Below are positions 19,561-29,052 of a stretch of 64,000 bases of DNA, piece after piece. The stretch comes from Oceanicoccus sp. KOV_DT_Chl (lineage in GTDB: Bacteria; Pseudomonadota; Gammaproteobacteria; Pseudomonadales; Dasaniaceae). The stretch spans positions 186,001 through 250,000 of the forward strand of contig NZ_FQLF01000004.1 of the NCBI RefSeq assembly GCF_900120175.1. Direction: 5' to 3'. Every line of letters begins with the position of its first letter. The stretch's first letter is position 1. Below the pieces are notes generated by a model. The model searched no databases. It was not told where the DNA came from and was given only the letters and a program-made list of their open reading frames with translations. The position numbers and the translations under genes were made by a program.

Positions 19561-20214
19561 ATGGCTTATACCATTCTGGCGATTTTTTTTATTGCACTGT
19601 CACTAACCATCGTGTTGGGAGCCGGTCGCCTACTCTTTAAAGGCCGCTGGTTTATGGGTTGGTTACGCGGTATGACTGGATTGTGTTTTGTTGTGTTGTC
19701 TGTGGTACTGGCACTTTCAGCCTTTGACTTTTTTAGTTACAAGCAACTGATCAAGGAACAGACGATTGCCAGCATTAGTTTTACCAAGCTTGATGATCAG
19801 CGCTTTGCTGTGTCGCTGGTTGATAGTAGTGGTAACGAGCAAAATTTTGAGCTTGCAGGTGATTTGTGGCAATTGGATGCACGAATTCTGAAATGGAATA
19901 AAACGCTGGCTGGACTTGGTTTGACGCCAGGCTATCGGTTGGATCGTATTAGTGGGCGTTATTTAGCCCTGGAAGAAGACCGTAATGCTGCACGCACTGT
20001 GCATTCCTTGAACACCAGTAAAAGCGTACTGGATGTCTGGCAGTGGTTACGGAGTAGCCGCCAACTCTTGCCGCTGGTGGATGCCTCTTATGGCAGTGCG
20101 ACGTATTTACCCATGAGTGATGGTGCTTTGTACAGCGTTAGCTTGTCAGGTAGCGGTTTATTAGCCAGGCCATTGAATGAGCGCGCCACCACTGCCGTCA
20201 CAGCATGGCAATAG
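19561..20214 (+). CDS. Conserved membrane protein of unknown function
   Basis: A 217-residue protein with two N-terminal membrane segments (residues about 1-25, ILAIFFIALSLTIVLGAGRLLF, and about 35-60, MTGLCFVVLSVVLALSAFDFF) followed by a soluble domain of about 155 residues that should face the periplasm or cytoplasm depending on topology. I do not recognise a catalytic motif. Its tight linkage to fimL (10-base gap) suggests they are cotranscribed, and the position between fimL and sohB hints at an envelope role, which is inference only. Confidence 0.7.
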   Translation: MAYTILAIFFIALSLTIVLGAGRLLFKGRWFMGWLRGMTGLCFVVLSVVLALSAFDFFSYKQLIKEQTIASISFTKLDDQRFAVSLVDSSGNEQNFELAGDLWQLDARILKWNKTLAGLGLTPGYRLDRISGRYLALEEDRNAARTVHSLNTSKSVLDVWQWLRSSRQLLPLVDASYGSATYLPMSDGALYSVSLSGSGLLARPLNERATTAVTAWQ

Positions 20215-20335
20215 ATCGATTTGTGCCAGCCTGCTACCTTGACTTAACCTGATTATCCCTCCAAGATTGCCCGCTCTCGGCGAGATTGTATCTAGCCACA
20301 ACATAACTATTATCGATATATCCTCGGAGTTTTCA

Positions 20336-21379
20336 TTGGAATTTCTTAGTCAATATGGTCTGTTTTTGGCCAAAGCGGTCACTATTGTTGTCGCTATTTT
20401 ATTTGTAGTAGTCGGTATTCTGGCCGCAAGCAGTAAAGGGAAAAAAGAACATCGCGGTCAAATCGAAGTGAGTTTACTCAATGATCATTATGATGATGCC
20501 GAAGATATCATCAAATCCTTTGTGCTGGATGACGATGAGCGTAAACAAGAACAAAAAGCCTTAAAGAAAAAACTAAAAGAAGAAAAAAAAGCCAAGAAAA
20601 AAGCCAGTGATGAAGATGAACCCAAAAAACGTATCTATGTTTTGAAGTTTGATGGCGACGTTAAAGCCTCGGCAGTGGCTAGTCTGCGTGAAGAGATTAC
20701 CGCCATATTAACCATGGCAACACCTGCTGATGAAGTCGTGCTGTGTCTTGAAAGCCCTGGTGGCATGGTACATACCTATGGTCTTGCCGCGTCGCAGCTC
20801 ACTCGCATTACCAGCAAAGACATTCCATTAACCGTAGCGGTTGATGCGGTTGCCGCCAGTGGTGGTTATATGATGGCTTGTATTGGTAATAAAATATTAG
20901 CCGCACCTTTTGCAATTATTGGTTCTATCGGCGTGGTTGCTGAAGTCCCCAATTTTCATCGCCTGCTTAAAAAGAATGATATTGATTTTGAAACATTTAC
21001 CGCCGGTGAGCATAAGCGCACAGTGACTATGTTTGGGGAAAATACTGACAAAGGTAAGGCCAAGTTTGTTCAGGAACTGGAAGATACCCATGAATTATTC
21101 AAGAGCTTTGTATCGGAGCATCGTCCGCAGGTAAATGTTGCAGCGGTCGCCACCGGCGAAATATGGTACGGCAAGCGAGCACTGGAAAATAATTTAATTG
21201 ATGACGTTCAAACCAGTGATGAATACCTGATGTCAAAACGTAAAGAGGCCAATATCTATACCGTGACCTTTGAGGAAAAGAAAACCTTGCAGGAAAAATT
21301 AGGGATGGCTGCCAGGTTGGCAACTGATGGTGTTGTTAATCAATTAATTGAGCGCTTTAGTCATAATCGGCATTTTTAA
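20336..21379 (+). CDS. sohB: Inner-membrane peptidase SohB (S49 family)
   Basis: A signal-peptide-peptidase-like serine protease of family S49. The frame is open from 20267, but the TTG at 20336 has a CGGAG Shine-Dalgarno at the right distance and gives LEFLSQYGLFLAK, matching the E. coli SohB start, so it is preferred. One N-terminal membrane anchor is followed by a lysine-rich charged linker and the protease core: LESPGGMVHTYGLAASQL, catalytic Ser in VAASGGYMMAC, and catalytic Lys in TAGEHKRT. It ends with GEIWYGKRALENNLIDDVQTSDEYL. It should degrade membrane or periplasmic peptides. It ends 78 bases before the converging gspD1, with a terminator between. Confidence 0.92.
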   Translation: MEFLSQYGLFLAKAVTIVVAILFVVVGILAASSKGKKEHRGQIEVSLLNDHYDDAEDIIKSFVLDDDERKQEQKALKKKLKEEKKAKKKASDEDEPKKRIYVLKFDGDVKASAVASLREEITAILTMATPADEVVLCLESPGGMVHTYGLAASQLTRITSKDIPLTVAVDAVAASGGYMMACIGNKILAAPFAIIGSIGVVAEVPNFHRLLKKNDIDFETFTAGEHKRTVTMFGENTDKGKAKFVQELEDTHELFKSFVSEHRPQVNVAAVATGEIWYGKRALENNLIDDVQTSDEYLMSKRKEANIYTVTFEEKKTLQEKLGMAARLATDGVVNQLIERFSHNRHF

Positions 21380-21403
21380 TCACTGGCAATGTGTTTATCA
21401 ATA

Positions 21404-21437
21404 CAAAAAAAGGAGCTGATATTTAGCTCCTTTTTTC
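21404..21437. terminator. Bidirectional intrinsic terminator between sohB and gspD1
   Basis: An A-rich arm AAAAAAGGAGCT is followed by loop GATATTT and the complementary arm AGCTCCTTTTTT. The run of T on the plus strand, and of T on the minus strand after the reverse reading, makes it a rho-independent terminator for both converging genes. Confidence 0.88.
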
Positions 21438-21456
21438 CTTATTCAGATGACGTTAG

Positions 21457-23325
21457 CTATTCTTTATTTTTCCCGGCTGGGGAAAAAGTTGAGAAGTCTT
21501 CCAGTACCGCAGGTTCTTTAGTGTCTACTTTCCACTCCTTGTTTTTAGCCTGTTGTTGCAAATTTTGCATAAAGTTATAACGTTGCTGGGTTACTTGTTG
21601 AATATCGGTATCATCTTTCAAGATAGTCGGGTGGATAAATATCAGAAAATTAGTTTTGCTTTTGGATTTGCCAGTACTGCTAAAGAGTTTACCAATTAAT
21701 GGCAGATCACCAAGGAATGGTACTTTCTCCTGAATTTCAGTTTCTTCATCGCTAATCAAGCCGCCGAGTACGAGTATTTGACCATCTTTAATTAACGCCT
21801 TGGTGATGATCTCGCGTTTATTGGTCACAATATCCGAGGCAACATCAATTGATTGAGCAATATTCTCAGTCTTCTGCTTGATTTCCAGCGTAATGGAATC
21901 GCCTTCGTTAATGCGAGGAGTGACGACCAAGGAAAGCCCGATGTCTTGCCGTTCAATGGTAGTAAATGGGTCTGATGTCGGTGATGAGGAGCTGGTGGAT
22001 TGTCCCGTTTTGAACGGCACATTTTGGCCGACTAATAATGAGGCTTCTTCGTTGTCAATGGCGACAATGGTGGGCGTAGAAAGTATATTGGCGCTTTGGG
22101 TTGCGTTTAAGGCACGTATCGCCGCTTGTAAATCACCGTCCTGAAAATAACCAAACGTAAAGCCCCGCCCTGGTCTGAAACTGTCCGGGTCAGTTAAATT
22201 TACATCTACTAATGGTAAGTCACCCAAGGTATTAACTGCGCTGACTAATTCTTTGTCGGGATCACTAATCCAGGTCACTCCAATATCATTAGCTATATCG
22301 CCGCTGACCTCGACCAGCATAGCTTCTACCATGACTTGGGCGCGACGAATATCCAGTTGTGCAATCACGCGTTTGATGGTGTTTAACATGGCAGGGGGAG
22401 CATTTATTACCAATGCATTGGCACTCTCGCTGGAATCAATACTGACTTGGGTGGCGCTGTCTTTTTGCGATACTTGAATACTTTGTGCCAGACTTTTGAG
22501 GATGGGCACTAGCTCTTGCGCATCCACATAGTGCAAATAAACCACCTGTGTATTGCCTTGGCCATTAAGCGGAGAGTCCAGTTGTTTTATCAAGGTAGCG
22601 TATTGTTTACGCTTGGCAGGATCGCCTGCGATAAGGATGCTGTTAGAACGCTCATCTGCTGAAATAGAAATGTCTTTACTGGCGCCACCTGCAGCAGCGA
22701 GACTAGTAAGGCTCTGCAAAATGCTAACGGCATCGGCGTGTTTCAGTGGTATCAATTCAATCGCGCTGTCACTTTGGGTATCCAGTTGTTGAATTAGCCG
22801 CTTGGCAGAGGCGATGTTGCTGGCATGATCGGCAACCACCAGCGCATTGGTAGCCGCATAGGGTGTAACAACGGCTTCTTTGCTTAGCAGTGGCCGCAGT
22901 GTTTCAGCCATTTGTACCGCGGATACATTGGCAATTTTAATCACACTCACCACCATGTCGGCATCTGCCTTATTGGTGTCATAGGGCAGTGCGCTGCCAG
23001 TGGCGAGGGCGATGGGTACAATTTTTATCGCTTCCGGGGTTTCTATAGCAGCGTAACCATGGACTTGCAGTACCGATAGAAAGACTTGATAGGCTTCGTC
23101 GGTGCTCAGCGGCTGAGGGGATAACACCGTTACTGTCCCTTGTACGCCACGATGAACGACGATATTTTTGCCTGTGTTATCCGCTACCCATTGAATCAGT
23201 GAGCGAATATCGGCGTCGCGCATATTCATGGTGAGCTGATCAGCATAGCTTTGGCTATTTAAGCCCAGGTACAGTAGAGCTAAGAAGAGCCAGGTGTTAA
23301 GCGGTAATAATCGAATCGAGCGCAT
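21457..23325 (-). CDS. gspD: Type II secretion secretin GspD (copy 1)
   Basis: A 622-residue outer-membrane secretin. A signal peptide ends near LNSQSYA. The N0 domain starts at MNMRDADIRSLIQWVADNTGK, followed by N1-N3 repeats (VIKIANVSAVQMAETLRPLL, IPLKHADAVSILQSL, VYLHYVDAQELVPILKSLA) and the C-terminal secretin core with VGQNVPFKTGQS, FTTIERQDIGLSLVVTPRI and LVLGGLISDEE. It forms the multimeric outer-membrane gate of the type II secretion system. It is cotranscribed with gspC (17-base gap), both on the minus strand and divergent from gspE onward. No lipobox is seen. A second secretin gene lies at 33410-35335. Confidence 0.93.
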   Translation of the reverse strand: MRSIRLLPLNTWLFLALLYLGLNSQSYADQLTMNMRDADIRSLIQWVADNTGKNIVVHRGVQGTVTVLSPQPLSTDEAYQVFLSVLQVHGYAAIETPEAIKIVPIALATGSALPYDTNKADADMVVSVIKIANVSAVQMAETLRPLLSKEAVVTPYAATNALVVADHASNIASAKRLIQQLDTQSDSAIELIPLKHADAVSILQSLTSLAAAGGASKDISISADERSNSILIAGDPAKRKQYATLIKQLDSPLNGQGNTQVVYLHYVDAQELVPILKSLAQSIQVSQKDSATQVSIDSSESANALVINAPPAMLNTIKRVIAQLDIRRAQVMVEAMLVEVSGDIANDIGVTWISDPDKELVSAVNTLGDLPLVDVNLTDPDSFRPGRGFTFGYFQDGDLQAAIRALNATQSANILSTPTIVAIDNEEASLLVGQNVPFKTGQSTSSSSPTSDPFTTIERQDIGLSLVVTPRINEGDSITLEIKQKTENIAQSIDVASDIVTNKREIITKALIKDGQILVLGGLISDEETEIQEKVPFLGDLPLIGKLFSSTGKSKSKTNFLIFIHPTILKDDTDIQQVTQQRYNFMQNLQQQAKNKEWKVDTKEPAVLEDFSTFSPAGKNKE

Positions 23326-23342
23326 GGTGATGGCGGTCCTGG

Positions 23343-24047
23343 TTATTTTTTTGCATTAGCACGATCGCGTAAATCCTGCAGACGTTTGCGGATCAAGGCT
23401 TGTCGTTGCTCGGCGGTCATTGCTGAGCTTTTTAGTGCTTTGGTGGTTTGTTGGATTTCCTGCAAACTCATATTATCCTGCACCAGCTTCATCGCATCTT
23501 CGGGGATGTCGTAGCCGCTACTACTATCGGAATAGGAGGTGGTAACTGCAGTTTGGCTGCTGGTGGTTGAGGACGGGTCAGGAAAATAAAGGGTTTCCAG
23601 CTGTCCATTACGGGACAGTACGATGCGATCGGCAAACACTTTGTGCAGTCGCGCAGTCCCATAAATACGGCTATTGACCTTATATGCGCGAGATTCGCCA
23701 TCAGGCCCTTTGATAATGGCGCTAGCTTGATCCGGGTTGGAAGAGGTAAATGCTCCGCGCAGCTCCAGCTGTAGTCGTGTTACTGGCAGGTTTGCCGCGC
23801 CGTTGCTGCCACCACTGTAGAGTCCAAACAAATGGCTGGTGGTAATGGTACGCGCATTGTAAGGCGCAGCAGTTTGCTTGCTGACCTTACTGACGCCGTG
23901 AACAGGTTGATGGTCCAAGGTGTTAAAGGTATTGAATAATTGCTGGCCAATGAGCAAGGCCATTAGCAACGCGATCAGCATCCCTGCGTATCGAAGTGCT
24001 TGGGCGGTATCGATATCATCAAACTTTTGTTGCCAGCGCGAGATCAC
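23343..24047 (-). CDS. gspC: Type II secretion inner-membrane protein GspC
   Basis: A 234-residue bitopic inner-membrane protein. A cytoplasmic start (WQQKFDDIDTAQALRYAG) is followed by one membrane helix (MLIALLMALLIGQQLF) and a periplasmic homology region with LQLELRGAFTSSNPDQASAIIKGPDGESRAYKVNSRIYGTARLHKVFADRIVL, the GspC HR domain that contacts the GspD N0 domain. The C terminus is short and lacks a clear PDZ domain; a coiled or disordered tail with ser/thr repeats follows. The start is a GTG at 24047. It is paired with gspD1 and divergent from gspE, with 129 bases between start codons. Confidence 0.9.
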   Translation of the reverse strand: MISRWQQKFDDIDTAQALRYAGMLIALLMALLIGQQLFNTFNTLDHQPVHGVSKVSKQTAAPYNARTITTSHLFGLYSGGSNGAANLPVTRLQLELRGAFTSSNPDQASAIIKGPDGESRAYKVNSRIYGTARLHKVFADRIVLSRNGQLETLYFPDPSSTTSSQTAVTTSYSDSSSGYDIPEDAMKLVQDNMSLQEIQQTTKALKSSAMTAEQRQALIRKRLQDLRDRANAKK

Positions 24048-24176
24048 TTGGAGTCAAAATTCCTTAAATAATTTTTTAAATTATAGTCTAGTAACAAGAA
24101 CTTAGGCATGAAACTTAGTGGAAAATAAGCAGATATCGATTATTCTTGTTGAGAACAGTTCAAAACGGCTAAACCC

Positions 24177-25709
24177 ATGGAAGTAGTTACCAACCCTGAT
24201 ACCGATTTGTCCGCTGCCACGGCTGTGGTTAGTGGTGCTCGTAACTTGCCTTTTAGTTTTGCCAAGCGCTATGGCGTGTTCTTGCAGTACCGGGGCGGCG
24301 GTGAAGTACCAGCGCTCTGTCATCAGGGCACTATTGCGCTCACCACCTATGCGGAAGTGCGGCGTTTTTTACAGCAGCCCTTTATTTGCCTGCACCTTGA
24401 TGAGAAAGTCTTTGCCGAGCAGCTGTCGGCGGCCTATGAAAGAAACTCTTCAGATGCGATGCAGATGGTTGAAAGTCTCGGTGATGAGATGGATATCACC
24501 AGTTTGGCCAATGCTGTGCAGGAATCTGAAGATTTGATGGAGCAGGAGGGCGATGCGCCTATTATCCGCTTGATTAATGCGCTGTTGACGGAAGCGGTTA
24601 AACAAAATGCTTCAGATATCCATATTGAAACGTTTGAGAAACGCCTTGTCGTTCGCTTTCGGGTGGATGGGGTGTTACGCGAAGCTGTAGAGCCCCGTCG
24701 CGAACTGGCGCCTTTGCTGATTTCACGTATCAAGGTTATGGCCAAGCTGGATATTGCAGAAAAACGCGTACCACAAGACGGGCGTATTTCGTTGCGGGTA
24801 GCGGGGCGTGAAATTGATGTGCGTGTGTCAACTATGCCCTCCAATGATTCCGAGCGTGTTGTGTTGCGTTTATTGGAAAAAGAAGCGGGACGATTAAGCT
24901 TGAATGCGCTGGGGATGCCGCGGTTACGCGACCAGCAATTCAATCGATTACTGAATCGTCCGCACGGTATTATTCTGGTAACCGGCCCTACCGGTTCCGG
25001 TAAAACAACGACGCTCTATGCCGGCTTGTCGGCTATTAACAACAGCAGCAGAAATATTCTGACCGTTGAAGATCCGGTTGAATATAATTTGGAAGGCATT
25101 GGCCAAACCCAGGTTAACCCAAAAGCAGATATGACGTTTGCCAGAGGCTTGCGCGCCATGTTGCGACAGGACCCCGATGTAGTGATGGTGGGGGAGATTC
25201 GTGATTTGGAAACTGCACAAATTGCTGTGCAGGCTAGTTTAACCGGCCACTTGGTATTATCTACCTTGCATACTAATAGCGCGGCTGGAGCAATCACCCG
25301 GTTGCGTGACATGGGCGTTGAGCCTTTTTTATTGGCAACCAGCTTGCTTGGGGTGCTGGCCCAGCGTTTGGTCAGGGTGCTTTGCAAAGAGTGTAAAGTC
25401 GAACAGCCGCCCAGTATTTTGGAACGTGAGTTCTTGGGGGATTTACTAGAGGGTGATGACAAAATTTTTGCGCCAGTAGGTTGTGAAAGCTGCAATCATC
25501 AAGGGTATAAAGGGCGTACCGGCATTTATGAATTGCTCATCGTTGATGAGCAAATTCGCCAGCTTATCCATAATGAATCCTCTGAAGAAGATGTGATTAA
25601 TGCCATGCGAATGAAAAGTATGCTGAGTATCCGCGAGGATGGTCGGGCGCGAATAATAGAAGGCGTTACCACCGTTGAAGAAGTGTTACGGGTAACACTA
25701 GAGGATTAA
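24177..25709 (+). CDS. gspE: Type II secretion ATPase GspE
   Basis: A 510-residue hexameric secretion ATPase on the cytoplasmic face of the inner membrane. The N-terminal domain starts with LPFSFAKRYGV, the GspE-type signature that contacts GspL. The core has Walker A GPTGSGKTT near residue 268, Asp and His boxes and Walker B LRQDPDVVMVGEIRD. A zinc-binding tetracysteine motif is present (LCKECK and CESC). It powers pseudopilus assembly. It is the first gene of the long plus-strand gsp operon and is separated by one base from gspF. Confidence 0.96.
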   Translation: MEVVTNPDTDLSAATAVVSGARNLPFSFAKRYGVFLQYRGGGEVPALCHQGTIALTTYAEVRRFLQQPFICLHLDEKVFAEQLSAAYERNSSDAMQMVESLGDEMDITSLANAVQESEDLMEQEGDAPIIRLINALLTEAVKQNASDIHIETFEKRLVVRFRVDGVLREAVEPRRELAPLLISRIKVMAKLDIAEKRVPQDGRISLRVAGREIDVRVSTMPSNDSERVVLRLLEKEAGRLSLNALGMPRLRDQQFNRLLNRPHGIILVTGPTGSGKTTTLYAGLSAINNSSRNILTVEDPVEYNLEGIGQTQVNPKADMTFARGLRAMLRQDPDVVMVGEIRDLETAQIAVQASLTGHLVLSTLHTNSAAGAITRLRDMGVEPFLLATSLLGVLAQRLVRVLCKECKVEQPPSILEREFLGDLLEGDDKIFAPVGCESCNHQGYKGRTGIYELLIVDEQIRQLIHNESSEEDVINAMRMKSMLSIREDGRARIIEGVTTVEEVLRVTLED

Positions 25710-25710
25710 T

Positions 25711-26940
25711 ATGGCAGCGTTTTCGTACGCAGCTTTAGATAGCAGCGGTAAAGAAAAGAAAGGGGTCATACAAGCCGATAGTAGCCGGCAGGTTCGTCAA
25801 ATATTACGCGATCAGGGCTTGGCACCGTTGCAAGTCGATAATGCCTCCGCGCAATCCAACAAATCATTGGCAAAAAAATCATCTGCATTTTTAGCGAATA
25901 AGGGGCCGCGCTTAAATGTCGCTGAACTTGCTATGATTACCCGACAGTTAGCGACATTAGTTCAGTCCTCAATGCCGCTTGAAGAATCTTTATCTGCCAT
26001 TGGTCGGCAATCGGAAAACACGCGCGTCAAAAGTATTGTGATGGCTGTGCACTCCAAGGTGATGGAAGGCCATCCGTTGGCGGTGAGCATGGCTGATTTT
26101 CCTGCGGCGTTCCCCTCTTTGTATCGGGCGACCGTGTCAGCTGGCGAACATGCAGGGCATTTGGATCTGGTGTTAAATCGTCTTGCGGACTATACCGAAA
26201 ACAGTTATCAAACCCGTCAGAAAACCAAGTTGGCCTTACTGTATCCTGTTATTTTGTTTGTTATGTCCATTGCTATCGTGTCCGGCTTAATGGCCTTTGT
26301 GGTACCCGATGTGGTTGAGGTTTTTATTGGTCAAGGACAGGAACTTCCAGCGTTGACCCAGGCCTTAATCGGCATTAGTGATTTTATTGTGGATTATGGT
26401 ATTGCCGTCCTTGTATTACTATTAATGGCCGTCACTGGCTTTCAATATGCCTTGCAAAGTGACAGGCTTAAATTACGCTGGCACGAGCAATTATTACGCT
26501 TGCCGCTGATCGGTAAATTTGCTCGTGGTAGTAATACCGCACGCTATGCCAGTACCCTCAGTATTTTGACCAGCAGCGGTGTTCCTTTGGTGGACGCCAT
26601 GAAAATAGCCGCGGAAGTGATTGAAAATCGCTTTTTGCAGCAGGCCGTCTCTGTGGCCACACAAAATGTACGAGAAGGTGGTAGCCTGCATACAGCATTA
26701 GAGCAAAATGGCTACTTCCCACCAATGATGATTCATATGATCGCCAGCGGTGAGGCCAGTGGCCAGCTGGATAGTATGTTGGAGCGGGTGGCCGATAACC
26801 AGCAACGGGAGTTAGACAATTTAGTGGCTACCCTGATTGGTTTCTTTGAGCCTGGCATGCTGTTATTTATGGGTGTGGCGGTCATGGTTATCGTGCTCGC
26901 TATTTTACAGCCAATATTTAATTTAAATCAGCTGATATAA
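25711..26940 (+). CDS. gspF: Type II secretion inner-membrane platform protein GspF
   Basis: A 409-residue polytopic protein, the T2SSF family platform. It has two homologous cytoplasmic helical domains (ELAMITRQLATLVQSSMPLEESL, and ARYASTLSILTSSGVPLVDAMKIA) and membrane segments near residues 175-195, 220-240 and 380-405. The N terminus AAFSYAALDSSGKEKKGVIQADS is the classical GspF start. It couples GspE ATP hydrolysis to pseudopilin assembly. It lies between gspE (one-base gap) and gspG. Confidence 0.96.
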   Translation: MAAFSYAALDSSGKEKKGVIQADSSRQVRQILRDQGLAPLQVDNASAQSNKSLAKKSSAFLANKGPRLNVAELAMITRQLATLVQSSMPLEESLSAIGRQSENTRVKSIVMAVHSKVMEGHPLAVSMADFPAAFPSLYRATVSAGEHAGHLDLVLNRLADYTENSYQTRQKTKLALLYPVILFVMSIAIVSGLMAFVVPDVVEVFIGQGQELPALTQALIGISDFIVDYGIAVLVLLLMAVTGFQYALQSDRLKLRWHEQLLRLPLIGKFARGSNTARYASTLSILTSSGVPLVDAMKIAAEVIENRFLQQAVSVATQNVREGGSLHTALEQNGYFPPMMIHMIASGEASGQLDSMLERVADNQQRELDNLVATLIGFFEPGMLLFMGVAVMVIVLAILQPIFNLNQLI

Positions 26941-26978
26941 CACCAGTGTATATTCTGGATTCAGTGGAGGAGAGTAAG

Positions 26979-27401
26979 ATGAAACGGTCTGCAGGTTTTA
27001 CCTTAATAGAAATTATGGTGGTCGTCGTTATTATCAGCGTGTTAATTGGCTTGGTGGCCCCCAATATTCTCGGTCGTGTTGATGAGGCCAGAGTTACCGC
27101 TGCGCAAACGGACATTGCCACGATGGAGCAGGCGTTGGAAATGTACAAACTTGATAATCAGACCTATCCAACCACCGACCAAGGGCTGCAGGCGCTTGTT
27201 CAAAAACCTACCTCTTCGCCGGCGCCAAAAAAATGGAATCCCGCAGGCTACCTTAAAAAAGGCAAATTACCGGTTGACCCTTGGGGAGCAGAATACAATT
27301 ACATCAGTCCCGGTTCAGCGGGACCTTTTGATTTATATTCTTATGGTGCCGATGGTCGCGAAGGTGGCGAAGGTTACGATGCAGATATTGGTAATTTCTG
27401 A
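26979..27401 (+). CDS. gspG: Major pseudopilin GspG
   Basis: The frame is open from 26946, but the ATG at 26979 has a strong GGAGGAGAG element at 26966-26974 and gives the normal prepilin start MKRSAGFTLIEIMVVVVIIS. About 140 residues. The prepilin peptidase site is G-FTLIE with Glu5 of the mature protein. The C-terminal half carries the TYPTTDQGLQALVQKP and DPWGAEYNYISPG motifs of GspG and the acidic calcium-binding loop (SYGADGREGGEGYDADI). It forms the shaft of the pseudopilus that pushes substrates through GspD. The prepilin peptidase (gspO/pilD) is not in the window. Confidence 0.96.
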   Translation: MKRSAGFTLIEIMVVVVIISVLIGLVAPNILGRVDEARVTAAQTDIATMEQALEMYKLDNQTYPTTDQGLQALVQKPTSSPAPKKWNPAGYLKKGKLPVDPWGAEYNYISPGSAGPFDLYSYGADGREGGEGYDADIGNF

Positions 27402-27431
27402 TCACAGACTCTTTCAGTTAATTGCAGTGCG

Positions 27432-27998
27432 ATGAGACAACAGCTTAGGCCAACGGTATCAGCAGTAAAAGCATCCGGTTTTACCTTGCTGGAAATTTTG
27501 CTGGTGCTGGTGGTTATTGCGGTGATGGCATCGCTGGTGGCCGTATCCATCGGCGATAACAGTGCGGCGCAATTAGATCGTGAAGCTGACCGTTTAGTGG
27601 CTGTGTTGGAAATGGCCAGTGAAGAGGCGCTGCTGCAAGGTATCGAATTATCGCTCGCATCAGTGAATGACGGCGAATTTTCCGGCTATCAATTTCTTTG
27701 GTTGAATCTTGTCGATAAGACATGGCAGCTGCTGCCGGACAAGGCATTTGGTTTTTACGCACTGCCGCCCACAATTTATATGTCCGTAGAGCTCAACGAT
27801 AAAATGCTGGAGATTGACAATCAATCGGTTGCTACCCGGATAAAGGCGCTGCAGCAATTAGGTGGTGATTTTCGTCCTTTAATTATGTTTTTCTCCAGCG
27901 GGGAAATAACACCATTTAGTATTACCCTGCGGCATCCGGATGTCAGTGATGTGATCACTCTGCGCAGTGATGGGGTGTCCGGGATAGAACGCTTATGA
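27432..27998 (+). CDS. gspH: Minor pseudopilin GspH
   Basis: A 188-residue prepilin-like protein with a basic leader ending in ASGFTLLEILLVLVVIAVMASLVAV, i.e. a type IV prepilin cleavage site with Glu5. The position between gspG and gspI, the length and the soluble C terminus (FFSSGEITPFSITLRHPD) fit GspH, a minor pseudopilin near the tip. It overlaps the start of gspI by four bases. Confidence 0.88.
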   Translation: MRQQLRPTVSAVKASGFTLLEILLVLVVIAVMASLVAVSIGDNSAAQLDREADRLVAVLEMASEEALLQGIELSLASVNDGEFSGYQFLWLNLVDKTWQLLPDKAFGFYALPPTIYMSVELNDKMLEIDNQSVATRIKALQQLGGDFRPLIMFFSSGEITPFSITLRHPDVSDVITLRSDGVSGIERL

Positions 27999-28390
27999 GG
28001 AGACTGGCAGGTAAGCGTCAGGGGCTTGGTTTTACTTTATTGGAAGTGTTAATCGCACTGGCCATTTTGGCGATTTCGTCGCTGGCGGTCATTGGTCAAA
28101 GTCGACAAAGTCTGAGCCAGTTAGAGCAATTGCAACTGAAGGCAACGGCCATTGTGCTGGCAGAAAATCAATTGGCTGTTGTTCAAATTGCGGATGATTG
28201 GCCCAGTCTGGGTAGTTCCAGTCAATCTACCCTTTTGGCTCAGCGGCAATGGCGAGTCACCACTCAGGTAAGCAGTACTTCAGATCCCTGGTTTCGTAAA
28301 ATTGAAGTAACAGTCACGGATGATAGTGTTGCCAACCAGTCGGAGGCAGCGGTGCTTGCGCAATTAATCGGTTATAGAGGCCGCTATTAA
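27995..28390 (+). CDS. gspI: Minor pseudopilin GspI
   Basis: A 131-residue minor pseudopilin with cleavage site GFTLLEVLIALAILAISSLAV and the GspI-type core VLAENQLAVVQIADDWP and QRQWRVTTQVSSTSDPWFRKIEVTV. It forms the pseudopilus tip with GspJ and GspK. The start overlaps gspH and the stop overlaps gspJ (TAATG), consistent with translational coupling. Confidence 0.92.
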   Translation: MRRLAGKRQGLGFTLLEVLIALAILAISSLAVIGQSRQSLSQLEQLQLKATAIVLAENQLAVVQIADDWPSLGSSSQSTLLAQRQWRVTTQVSSTSDPWFRKIEVTVTDDSVANQSEAAVLAQLIGYRGRY

Positions 28391-29052
28391 TGTCACTCAG
28401 TCGCCGTCATTCAGGCTTAACCTTATTGGAAGTGCTTATTGCCTTAAGTATTTTTTCAATGATTGGTATTGCCTCTTACCAGGTATTGAATAGCACTATC
28501 GTCGGTCAGCAGCAGGGCGATGTTTATTCGTCAGTGCTTGGTAAGCACCTTAAGGCACTGTCTGTAATGGATTATGATTTACAACAATGGGTGGATCGCT
28601 CTATACGGCTTGAAGGCGAACAAACGTTAGCAGCTTTAATGGTGGGTGATGAAGAGTACCCGCTACAATTCACCCGTGGTGGCCAGCGCAACCCCTTATT
28701 AATGGCTCGTAGTAGTTTGCAGCGGATTGCTTATGATGTGGGCCCCCACCCGCAAGCGGAGAATGAGCAAAGTGTTTTCTATAGAGACGAAAAAAGTTAC
28801 TTGCGCCGGCATATATGGCAGGCAGTGGATCGCATGGCAGATGCCACGCCACGCACACAGGTATTGTTGGCCGATGTGGTTGGCTTAACGGTGTCGGTTA
28901 TTACTGAAGATGGGCCGCAATTGGAATGGCCGCTACCAGCAACGGAAAAAAAACAGGTAGATGGCAAACCCGCAACAAAGATATTAGCTATTCAATTGAG
29001 TTGGCAGAGTGATGATGACAACACATTCAGCCGCTTATATCCGGTGTTATAG
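28390..29052 (+). CDS. gspJ: Minor pseudopilin GspJ
   Basis: A 220-residue minor pseudopilin with the leader and helix GLTLLEVLIALSIFSMIGIASYQVLN. Conserved GspJ segments follow (ALSVMDYDLQQWVDRSIR, LMARSSLQRIAYDV, SVFYRDEKSYLRRHIWQAVDR). It contributes to the tip complex with GspI and GspK. It abuts gspK without a gap. Confidence 0.93.
   Translation: MSLSRRHSGLTLLEVLIALSIFSMIGIASYQVLNSTIVGQQQGDVYSSVLGKHLKALSVMDYDLQQWVDRSIRLEGEQTLAALMVGDEEYPLQFTRGGQRNPLLMARSSLQRIAYDVGPHPQAENEQSVFYRDEKSYLRRHIWQAVDRMADATPRTQVLLADVVGLTVSVITEDGPQLEWPLPATEKKQVDGKPATKILAIQLSWQSDDDNTFSRLYPVL

Noticed and set aside
20267-20335. Earlier TTG start for sohB
   Set aside because: The TTG at 20336 has a proper ribosome-binding site and matches the known SohB N terminus.
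26946-26978. Earlier start for gspG
   Set aside because: It would add an atypical leader; the ATG at 26979 has a strong ribosome-binding site and gives a standard prepilin.
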